Part shown: one piece after another, positions 51,301 to 62,383 of the stretch
Layout of the letters: every line of letters begins with the position of its first letter
How positions within the stretch are numbered: position 1 is the stretch's first letter
Source of the DNA: Taudactylus pleione
Lineage: Eukaryota; Chordata; Amphibia; Anura; Myobatrachidae
Direction: 5' to 3'
Assembly: GCA_031769625.1 (NCBI GenBank)
Contig: JAUIMM010002016.1
Span: 62,001-126,000, forward strand
DNA: 64,000 bases
Program-made: the position numbers and the translations under genes
Notes under the pieces: model-generated
Database searches by the model: none
What the model was told of the DNA's origin: nothing
What the model saw: the letters and a program-made list of their open reading frames with translations, nothing else

Positions 51301-54300
51301 GCTACTTTGACACCAAATTTCGGGCCATTTTGATCAGAAGGTGGTGTAGAAACAGCAGGTCAAAGAAAGTATTCCTAGGCTACTTCGGTCCACTTTAAGT
51401 CAATGGAGATTTTTATTTGCTTTAAATGCTTGCAGTTATCGATCCATGTGGTCTACAATTATAGGACTAGTATGACTGGAAAAAGCTTGTTCTGAGTTAC
51501 AATCACACAAAATTTCGGGCCATTTTGACAGTAAGGTGGTGTAGAAACAGCAGGTCTAAAAAAGGGTTCCTAGGCTCCTTCGGTCCATTTTAAGTCAATG
51601 GAGATTATTATTTGCATTAAATGCTTGCAGTTATCCATCCATGTGGTCTACAATTATTGGATTAGTATGGCTGGAAAGAGCTTGTTCTGAGCTACATTGA
51701 CACCAAATTTTGGGCCATTTTGACAGAAAGGTGGTGTAGAAACAACAGGTCAAAGAAAGTATTCCTAGGCTACTTCGGTCCACTTTAAGTCAATGGAGAT
51801 TTTTATTTGCTTTAAATGCTTGCAGTTATCGATCCATGTGGTCTACAATTATACAACTAGTATGACTGGGAAGAGCTTGTTCTGAGTTACAATCACACAA
51901 AATTTTGGGCCATTTTGACAGTAAGGTGGTGTAGAAACAGCAGGTCAAAGAAAGGGTTCCTAGGCTCCTTCGCTCCACTTTAAGTCAATGGAGATTTTAA
52001 TTTGCTTTAAATGCTTGCAGTTATCGATCCATGTGGTCTACAGATATAGGACTAGTATGGCTGGAAAGAACTTGTTCTGAGCTACATTGACACCTAATTT
52101 CAGGCCATTTTGACAGTAAGGTGGTGTAGAAACAGCTGGTCAAAGAAAGTATTCCTAGGCTACTTTGGTCCACTTTAAGTCAATGGAGATTTTGATTTGC
52201 TTTAAATGCTTGCAGTTATCGATCCATGTGGTCTACAATTATTGGATTAGTATGGCTGGAAAGAGCTTGTTCTGAGCTACATTGACACCAAATTTCGGGC
52301 CATTTTGATCAGAAGGTGGTGTAGAAACAGCAGGTCAAAGAAAGTATTCCTAGGCTACTTCGGTCCACTTTAAGTCAATGGAGATTTTTATTTGCTTTAA
52401 ATGCTTGCAGTTATCGATGCATGTGGTCTATAATTATAGGACTAGTATGACTGGAAAGAGCTTGTTCTGAGCTACATTGACACCAAATTTCGGGCCATTT
52501 TGACAGTAAGATGGTGTAGAAACAGCAGGTCTAAAAAAAGGTTCCTAGGCTCCTTCGGTCCACTTTAAGTCAATGGAGATTATTATTTGCTTTAAATGCT
52601 TGCAGTTATCAATCCATGTGGTCTACAGATATAGGACTAGTATGTCTGGAAAGAACTTGTTCTGACCTACATTGACACCTAATTTCGGGCCATTTTGACA
52701 GTAAGATGGTGTAGAAACAGCAGGTCAAAGAAAGTATTCCTAGGCTACTTTGGTCCACTTTAAGTCAATGGAGATTTTGATTTGCATTAAATGCTTGCAG
52801 TTATCCATCCATGTGGTCTACAATTATTGGATTAGTATGGCTGGAAAGAGCTTGTTCTGAGCTACATTGACACCAAATTTTGGGCCATTTTGACAGAAAG
52901 GTGGTGTAGAAACAACAGGTCAAAGAAAGTATTCCTAGGCTACTTCGGTCCACTTTAAGTCAATGGAGATTTTTATTTGCTTTAAATGCTTGCAGTTATC
53001 GATCCATGTGGTCTACAATTATACAACTAGTATGACTGGGAATAGCTTGTTCTGAGTTACAATCACACAAAATTTTGGGCCATTTTGACAGTAAGGTGGT
53101 GTAGAAACAGCAGGTCAAAGAAAGGGTTCCTAGGCTCCTTCGCTCCACTTTAAGTCAATGGAGATTTTAATTTGCTTTAAATGCTTGCAGTTATCGATCC
53201 ATGTGGTCTACAGATATAGGACTAGTATGGCTGGAAAGAACTTGTTCTGAGCTACATTGACACCTAATTTCAGGCCATTTTGACAGTAAGGTGGTGTAGA
53301 AACAGCTGGTCAAAGAAAGTATTCCTAGGCTACTTTGGTCCACTTTAAGTCAATGGAGATTTTGATTTGCTTTAAATGCTTGCAGTTATCGATCCATGTG
53401 GTCTACAATTATTGGATTAATATGGCTGGAAAGAGCTTGTTCTGAGCTACATTGACACCAAATTTCGGGCCATTTTGATCAGAAGGTGGTGTAGAAACAG
53501 CAGGTCAAAGAAAGTATTCCTAGGCTACTTCGGTCCACTTTAAGTCAATGGAGATTTTTATTTGCTTTAAATGCTTGCAGTTATCGATGCATGTGGTCTA
53601 TAATTATAGGACTAGTATGACTGGAAAGAGCTTGTTCTGAGCTACATTGACACCAAATTTCGGGCCATTTTGACAGTAAGATGGTGTAGAAACAGCAGGT
53701 CTAAAAAAAGGTTCCTAGGCTCCTTCGGTCCACTTTAAGTCAATGGAGATTATTATTTGCTTTAAATGCTTGCAGTTATCAATCCATGTGGTCTACAGAT
53801 ATAGGACTAGTATGTCTGGAAAGAACTTGTTCTGACCTACATTGACACCTAATTTCGGGCCATTTTGACAGTAAGATGGTGTAGAAACAGCAGGTCAAAG
53901 AAAGTATTCCTAGGCTACTTTGGTCCACTTTAAGTCAATGGAGATTTTGATTTGCATTAAATGCTTGCAGTTATCCATCCATGTGGTCTACAATTATTGG
54001 ATTAGTATGGCTGGAAAGAGCTTGTTCTGAGCTACATTGACACCAAATTTTGGGCCATTTTGACAGAAAGGTGGTGTAGAAACAACAGGTCAAAGAAAGT
54101 ATTCCTAGGCTACTTCGGTCCACTTTAAGTCAATGGAGATTTTTATTTGCTTTAAATGCTTGCAGTTATCGATCCATGTGGTCTACAATTATACAACTAG
54201 TATGACTGGGAAGAGCTTGTTCTGAGTTACAATCACACAAAATTTTGGGCCATTTTGACAGTAAGGTGGTGTAGAAACAGCAGGTCAAAGAAAGGGTTCC

Positions 54301-55360
54301 TAGGCTCCTTCGCTCCACTTTAAGTCAATGGAGATTTTAATTTGCTTTAAATGCTTGCAGTTATCGATCCATGTGGTCTACAGATATAGGACTAGTATGG
54401 CTGGAAAGAACTTGTTCTGAGCTACATTGACACCTAATTTCAGGCCATTTTGACAGTAAGGTGGTGTAGAAACAGCTGGTCAAAGAAAGTATTCCTAGGC
54501 TACTTTGGTCCACTTTAAGTCAATGGAGATTTTGATTTGCTTTAAATGCTTGCAGTTATCGATCCATGTGGTCTACAATTATTGGATTAGTATGGCTGGA
54601 AAGAGCTTGTTCTGAGCTACATTGACACCAAATTTCGTGCCATTTTGATCAGAAGGTGGTGTAGAAACAGCAGGTCAAAGAAAGTATTCCTAGGCTACTT
54701 CGGTCCACTTTAAGTCAATGGAGATTTTTATTTGCTTTAAATGCTTGCAGTTATCGATGCATGTGGTCTACAATTATAGGACTAGTATGACTGGGAAGAG
54801 CTTGTTCTGAGTTACAATCACACAAAATTTTGGGCCATTTTGACAGTAAGGTGGTGTAGAAACAGCAGGTCAAAGAAAGTATTCCTAGGCTACTTCGGTC
54901 CACTTTAAGTCAATGGAGATTTTTATTTGCTTTAAATGCTTGCAGTTATCCATCCATGTTGTCTACAATTATTGGATTAGTATGGCTGGAAAGAGCTTGT
55001 TCTGAGCTACATTGACACCAAATTTCGGGCCATTTTGATCAGAAGGTGGTGTAGAAACAGCAGGTCAAAGAAAGTATTCCTAGGCTACTTTGGTCCACTT
55101 TAAGTCAATGGAGATTTTTATTTGCTTTAAATGCTTGCAGTTATCGATGCATGTGGTCTACAATTATAGGACTAGTATGACTGGGAAGAGCTTGTTCTGA
55201 GTTACAATCACACAAAATTTTGGGCCATTTTGACAGTAAGGTGGTGTAGAAACAGCTGGTCAAAGAAAGGGTTCCTAGGCTCCTTCGCTCCACTTTAAGT
55301 CAATGGAGATTTTAATTTGCTTTAAATGCTTGCAGTTATCGATCCATGTGGTCTACAATT
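48341..55360 (+). repeat. 36-mer built from types R, S, T, D2 and P
   Basis: Order: A L D2 C R K S J T J K2 D2 T J K2 D2 C R K S J P I2 R K S J P I2 R K S J T J K2, all 195 bp (7,020 bp). T J K2 D2 repeats at 49901 and 50681 (780 bp); both T copies have aatgaagat. R K S J P I2 repeats at 51656, 52826 and in part at 53996 (1,170 bp); J at 52241 and 53411 end with a private gtctataatt. I2 at 52631 and 53801 end in gcattaaatg, ccatcc, atgtgg, an I2/C hybrid end that leads into R. These types are absent left of about 46 kb. Confidence 0.88.
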
Positions 55361-56335
55361 ATAGGACTAGTATGACTGGAAAGAGCTTGTTCTGAGCTAC
55401 ATTGACACCAAATTTCGGGCCATTTTGATCAGAAGGTGGTGTAGAAACAGCAGGTTAAAGAAAGTATTCCTAGGCTACTTCGGTCCACTTTAAGTCAATG
55501 GAGATTTTAATTTGCTTTAAATGCTTGCAGTTATCGATCCATGTGGTCTACAATTATAGGACTAGTATGACTGGAAAGAGCTTGTTCTGAGTTAAAATCA
55601 CACAAAATTTCGGGCCATTTTGACAGTAAGGTGGTGTAGAAACAGCAGGTCAAAGAAAGTATTCCTAGGCTACTTCGGTCCACATTAAGTCAATGGAGAT
55701 TTTTATTTGCTTTAAATGCTTGCAGTTATCCATCCATGTTGTCTACAATTATTGGATTAGTATGGCTGGAAAGAGCTTGTTCTGAGCTACATTGACACCA
55801 AATTTCGGGCCATTTTGATCAGAAGGTGGTGTAGAAACAGCAGGTCAAAGAAAGTATTCCTAGGCTACTTCGGTCCACTTTAAGTCAATGGAGATTTTTA
55901 TTTGCTTTAAATGCTTGCAGTTATCGATCCATGTGGTCTACAATTATAGGACTAGTATGACTGGAAAAAGCTTGTTCTGAGTTACAATCACACAAAATTT
56001 CGGGCCATTTTGACAGTAAGGTGGTGTAGAAACAGTAGGTCTAAAAAAGGGTTCCTAGGCTCCTTCGGTCCACTTTAAGTCAATGGAGATTATTATTTGC
56101 ATTAAATGCTTGCAGTTATCCATCCATGTGGTCTACAATTATTGGATTAGTATGGCTGGAAAGAGCTTGTTCTGAGCTACATTGACACCAAATTTTGGGC
56201 CATTTTGACAGAAAGGTGGTGTAGAAACAACAGGTCAAAGAAAGTATTCCTAGGCTACTTCGGTCCACTTTAAGTCAATGGAGATTTTTATTTGCTTTAA
56301 ATGCTTGCAGTTATCGATCCATGTGGTCTACAATT

Positions 56336-56534
56336 ATAGAACTAGTATGACTGGGAAGAGCTTGTTCTGAGTTACAATCACACAAAATTTTGGGCCATTT
56401 TGACAGTAAGGTGGTGTAGAAACAGCAGGTGAAAGAAAGAAAGGGTTCCTAGGCTCCTTCGCTCCTCTTTAAGTCAATGGAGATTTTAATTTGCTTTAAA
56501 TGCTTGCAGTTATCGATCCATGTGGTCTACAGAT
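56336..56534 (+). repeat. 199-bp K monomer with a four-base duplication
   Basis: The usual caggtcaaagaaaggg is caggtgaaagaaagaaaggg here (56425-56444): one extra gaaa/aaag unit plus a c-to-g change. A second private change, ctcctcttt for ctccacttt (56461-56469), lies in the normally invariant core. Slippage on a gaaa-type microrepeat explains the insertion. Confidence 0.88.
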
Positions 56535-58484
56535 ATAGGACTAGTATGGCTGGAAAGAACTTGTTCTGAGCTACATTCACACCTAATTTCAAGCCATTTT
56601 GACAGTAAGGTGGTGTAGAAACAGCAGGTCAAAGAAAGTATTCCTAGGCTACTTTGGTCCACTTTAAGTCAATGGAGATTTTGATTTGCTTTAAATGCTT
56701 GCAGTTATCGATCCATGTGGTCTACAATTATTGGATTAGTATGGCTGGAAAGAGCTTGTTCTGAGCTACATTGACACCAAATTTCGGGCCATTTTGATCA
56801 GAAGGTGGTGTAGAAACAGCAGGTCAAAGAAAGTATTCCTAGGCTACTTCGGTCCACTTTAAGTCAATGGAGATTTTTATTTGCTTTAAATGCTTGCAGT
56901 TATCGATCCATGTGGTCTACAATTATAGGACTAGTATGACTGGAAAAAGCTTGTTCTGAGTTACAATCACACAAAATTTCGGGCCATTTTGACAGTAAGG
57001 TGGTGTAGAAACAGCAGGTCAAAGAAAGGGTTCCTAGGCTCCTTCGCTCCACTTTAAGTCAATGGAGATTTTAATTTGCTTTAAATGCTTGCAGTTATCG
57101 ATCCATGTGGTCTACAGATATAGGACTAGTATGGCTGGAAAGAACTTGTTCTGAGCTACATTGACACCTAATTTCAGGCCATTTTGACAGTAAGGTGGTG
57201 TAGAAACAGCTGGTCAAAGAAAGTATTCCTAGGCTACTTTGGTCCACTTTAAGTCAATGGAGATTTTGATTTGCTTTAAATGCTTGCAGTTATCGATCCA
57301 TGTGGTCTACAATTATTGGATTAGTATGGCTGGAAAGAGCTTGTTCTGAGCTACATTGACACCAAATTTCGGGCCATTTTGATCAGAAGGTGGTGTAGAA
57401 ACAGCAGGTCAAAGAAAGTATTCCTAGGCTACTTCGGTCCACTTTAAGTCAATGGAGATTTTTATTTGCTTTAAATGCTTGCAGTTATCGATCCATGTGG
57501 TCTACAATTATAGGACTAGTATGACTGGAAAAAGCTTGTTCTGAGTTACAATCACACAAAATTTCGGGCCATTTTGACAGTAAGGTGGTGTAGAAACAGC
57601 AGGTCAAAGAAAGGGTTCCTAGGTTCCTTCGCTCCACTTTAAGTCAATGGAGATTTTAATTTGCTTTAAATGCTTGCAGTTATCAATCCATGTGGTCTAC
57701 AGATATAGGACTAGTATGTCTGGAAAGAACTTGTTCTGACCTACATTGACACCTAATTTCTGGCCATTTTGACAGTAAGATGGTGTAGAAACAGCAGGTC
57801 AAAGAAAGTATTCCTAGGCTACTTTGGTCCACTTTAAGTCAATGGAGATTTTAATTTGCTTTAAATGCTTGCAGTTATCGATCCATGTGGTCTACAATTA
57901 TAGGACTAGTATGACTGGAAAGAGCTTGTTCTGAGTTACAATCACACAAAATTTCGGGCCATTTTGACAGTAAGGTGGTGTAGAAACAGCAGGTCAAAGA
58001 AAGTATTCCTAGGCTACTTCGGTCCACTTTAAGTCAATGGAGATTTTTATTTGCTTTAAATGCTTGCAGTTATCCATCCATGTTGTCTACAATTATTGGA
58101 TTAGTATGGCTGGAAAGAGCTTGTTCTGAGCTACATTGACACCAAATTTCAGGCCATTTTGATCAGAAGGTGGTGTAGAAACAGCAGGTCAAAGAAAGTA
58201 TTCCTAGGCTACTTCGGTCCACTTTAAGTCAATGGAGATTTTTATTTGATTTAAATGCTTGCAGTTATCGATGCATGTGGTCTACAATTATAGAACTAGT
58301 ATGACTGGGAAGAGCTTGTTCTGAGTTACAATCACACAAAATTTTGGGCCATTTTGACAGTAAGGTGGTGTAGAAACAGCAGGTCAAAGAAAGGGTTCCT
58401 AGGCTCCTTCGCTCCACTTTAAGTCAATGGAGATTTTAATTTGCTTTAAATGCTTGCAGTTATCGATCCATGTGGTCTACAATT

Positions 58485-60238
58485 ATAGGACTAGTATGAC
58501 TGGAAAGAGCTTGTTCTGAGCTACATTGACACCAATTTCGGGCCATTTTGACAGTAAGATGGTGTAGAAACAGCAGGTCAAAGAAAGTATTCCTAGGCTA
58601 CTTTGGTCCACTTTAAGTCAATGGAGATTTTGATTTGCTTTAAATGCTTGCAGTTATCGATCCATGTGGTCTACAATTATAGGACTAGTATGACTGGAAA
58701 GAGCTTGTTCTGAGTTAAAATCACACAAAATTTCGGGCCATTTTGACAGTAAGGTGGTGTAGAAACAGCAGGTCAAAGAAAGTATTCCTAGGCTACTTCG
58801 GTCCACTTTAAGTCAATGGAGATTTTTATTTGCTTTAAATGCTTGCAGTTATCCATCCATGTTGTCTACAATTATTGAATTAGTATGGCTGGAAAGAGCT
58901 TGTTCTGAGCTACATTGACACCAAATTTCGGGCCATTTTGATCAGAAGGTGGTGTAGAAACAGCAGGTCAAAGAAAGTATTCCTAGGCTACTTCGGTCCA
59001 CTTTAAGTCAATGGAGATTTTTATTTGCTTTAAATGCTTGCAGTTATCGATCCATGTGGTCTACAATTATAGGACTAGTATGACTGGAAAAAGCTTGTTC
59101 TGAGTTACAATCACACAAAATTTCGGGCCATTTTGACAGTAAGGTGGTGTAGAAACAGCTGGTCAAAGAAAGTATTCCTAGGCTACTTTGGTCCACTTTA
59201 AGTCAATGGAGATTTTGATTTGCTTTAAATGCTTGCAGTTATCGATCCATGTGGTCTACAATTATTGGATTAGTATGGCTGGAAAGAGCTTGTTCTGAGC
59301 TACATTGACACCAAATTTCGGGCCATTTTGATCAGAAGGTGGTGTAGAAACAGCAGGTCAAAGAAAGTATTCCTAGGCTACTTCGGTCCACTTTAAGTCA
59401 ATGGAGATTTTTATTTGCTTTAAATGCTTGCAGTTATCGATCCATGTGGTCTACAATTATAGGACTAGTATGACTGGAAAAAGCTTGTTCTGAGTTACAA
59501 TCACACAAAATTTCGGGCCATTTTGACAGTAAGGTGGTGTAGAAACAGCAGGTCAAAGAAAGGGTTCCTAGGTTCCTTCGCTCCACTTTAAGTCAATGGA
59601 GATTTTAATTTGCTTTAAATGCTTGCAGTTATCAATCCATGTGGTCTACAGATATAGGACTAGTATGTCTGGAAAGAACTTGTTCTGACCTACATTGACA
59701 CCTAATTTCTGGCCATTTTGACAGTAAGATGGTGTAGAAACAGCAGGTCAAAGAAAGTATTCCTAGGCTACTTTGGTCCACTTTAAGTCAATGGAGATTT
59801 TAATTTGCTTTAAATGCTTGCAGTTATCGATCCATGTGGTCTACAATTATAGGACTAGTATGACTGGAAAGAGCTTGTTCTGAGTTACAATCACACAAAA
59901 TTTCGGGCCATTTTGACAGTAAGGTGGTGTAGAAACAGCAGGTCAAAGAAAGTATTCCTAGGCTACTTCGGTCCACTTTAAGTCAATGGAGATTTTTATT
60001 TGCTTTAAATGCTTGCAGTTATCCCATCCATGTTGTCTACAATTATTGGATTAGTATGGCTGGAAAGAGCTTGTTCTGAGCTACATTGACACCAAATTTC
60101 AGGCCATTTTGATCAGAAGGTGGTGTAGAAACAGCAGGTCAAAGAAAGTATTCCTAGGCTACTTCGGTCCACTTTAAGTCAATGGAGATTTTATTTGCTT
60201 TAAATGCTTGCAGTTATCGATGCATGTGGTCTACAATT
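58485..60238 (+). repeat. Three single-base indel monomers close together
   Basis: L at 58485 lacks one a (caccaattt for caccaaattt, about 58534). N at 59849 has an extra c (atcccatcc, 60023-60025). J at 60045 lacks one t (gattttatttg for gatttttatttg, about 60189). All are in short homopolymer runs and none is shared with the other ten-monomer copies. They may be recent mutations or residual sequence error. Confidence 0.8.
59069..59263 (+). repeat. Hybrid monomer, C/E left part and S right part
   Basis: Its left part (aaaagctt, gagttac, gacagtaagg) is shared by types C and E. From cagctggtc (59156 on) it is type S: tattcc, ctttggtcc, gattttgat, cgatcc. The equivalent position in the next ten-monomer copy (61019) is a normal C. 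The switch lies between about 59143 and 59158. Confidence 0.83.
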
Positions 60239-62383
60239 ATAGAACTAGTATGACTGGGAAGAGCTTGTTCTGAGTTACAATCACACAAAATTTTGGGCCA
60301 TTTTGACAGTAAGGTGGTGTAGAAACAGCAGGTCAAAGAAAGGGTTCCTAGGCTCCTTCGCTCCACTTTAAGTCAATGGAGATTTTAATTTGCTTTAAAT
60401 GCTTGCAGTTATCGATCCATGTGGTCTACAATTATAGGACTAGTATGACTGGAAAGAGCTTGTTCTGAGCTACATTGACACCAAATTTCGGGCCATTTTG
60501 ACAGTAAGATGGTGTAGAAACAGCAGGTCAAAGAAAGTATTCCTAGGCTACTTTGGTCCACTTTAAGTCAATGGAGATTTTGATTTGCTTTAAATGCTTG
60601 CAGTTATCGATCCATGTGGTCTACAATTATAGGACTAGTATGACTGGAAAGAGCTTGTTCTGAGTTAAAATCACACAAAATTTCGGGCCATTTTGACAGT
60701 AAGGTGGTGTAGAAACAGCAGGTCAAAGAAAGTATTCCTAGGCTACTTCGGTCCACTTTAAGTCAATGGAGATTTTTATTTGCTTTAAATGCTTGCAGTT
60801 ATCCATCCATGTTGTCTACAATTATTGAATTAGTATGGCTGGAAAGAGCTTGTTCTGAGCTACATTGACACCAAATTTCGGGCCATTTTGATCAGAAGGT
60901 GGTGTAGAAACAGCAGGTCAAAGAAAGTATTCCTAGGCTACTTCGGTCCACTTTAAGTCAATGGAGATTTTTATTTGCTTTAAATGCTTGCAGTTATCGA
61001 TCCATGTGGTCTACAATTATAGGACTAGTATGACTGGAAAAAGCTTGTTCTGAGTTACAATCACACAAAATTTCGGGCCATTTTGACAGTAAGGTGGTGT
61101 AGAAACAGCAGGTCTAAAAAAGGGTTCCTAGGCTCCTTCGGTCCACTTTAAGTCAATGGAGATTATTATTTGCATTAAATGCTTGCAGTTATCCATCCAT
61201 GTGGTCTACAATTATTGGATTAGTATGGCTGGAAAGAGCTTGTTCTGAGCTACATTGACACCAAATTTCGGGCCATTTTGATCAGAAGGTGGTGTAGAAA
61301 CAGCAGGTCAAAGAAAGTATTCCTAGGCTACTTCGGTCCACTTTAAGTCAATGGAGATTTTTATTTGCTTTAAATGCTTGCAGTTATCGATCCATGTGGT
61401 CTACAATTATAGGACTAGTATGACTGGAAAAAGCTTGTTCTGAGTTACAATCACACAAAATTTCGGGCCATTTTGACAGTAAGGTGGTGTAGAAACAGCA
61501 GGTCAAAGAAAGGGTTCCTAGGTTCCTTCGCTCCACTTTAAGTCAATGGAGATTTTAATTTGCTTTAAATGCTTGCAGTTATCAATCCATGTGGTCTACA
61601 GATATAGGACTAGTATGTCTGGAAAGAACTTGTTCTGACCTACATTGACACCTAATTTCTGGCCTTTTTGACAGTAAGATGGTGTAGAAACAGCAGGTCA
61701 AAGAAAGTATTCCTAGGCTACTTTGGTCCACTTTAAGTCAATGGAGATTTTAATTTGCTTTAAATGCTTGCAGTTATCGATCCATGTGGTCTACAATTAT
61801 AGGACTAGTATGACTGGAAAGAGCTTGTTCTGAGTTACAATCACACAAAATTTCGGGCCATTTTGACAGTAAGGTGGTGTAGAAACAGCAGGTCAAAGAA
61901 AGTATTCCTAGGCTACTTCGGTCCACTTTAAGTCAATGGAGATTTTTATTTGCTTTAAATGCTTGCAGTTATCCATCCATGTTGTCTACAATTATTGGAT
62001 TAGTATGGCTGGAAAGAGCTTGTTCTGAGCTACATTGACACCAAATTTCGGGCCATTTTGATCAGAAGGTGGTGTAGAAACAGCAGGTCAAAGAAAGTAT
62101 TCCTAGGCTACTTCGGTCCACTTTAAGTCAATGGAGATTTTTATTTGCTTTAAATGCTTGCAGTTATCGATGCATGTGGTCTACAATTATAGAACTAGTA
62201 TGACTGGGAAGAGCTTGTTCTGAGTTACAATCACACAAAATTTTGGGCCATTTTGACAGTAAGGTGGTGTAGAAACAGCAGGTCAAAGAAAGGGTTCCTA
62301 GGCTCCTTCGCTCCACTTTAAGTCAATGGAGATTTTAATTTGCTTTAAATGCTTGCAGTTATCGATCCATGTGGTCTACAATT

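Larger units (their letters stand above)
55361..62383 (+). repeat. 36-mer with 3-mer and 10-mer tandem repeats
   Basis: Order: A M G C R K S G E S G E I N J K L M G X G E I N J K L M G C D E I N J K, where X is a hybrid. S G E repeats at 56535 and 57120 (585 bp). I N J K L M G + three more repeats at 57705, 59654 and 61604 (ten monomers). M copies here read gagttaaaatc and G copies after them begin attgaattag. Four length changes fall in this block (+4, -1, +1, -1), giving 7,023 bp. Confidence 0.87.
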
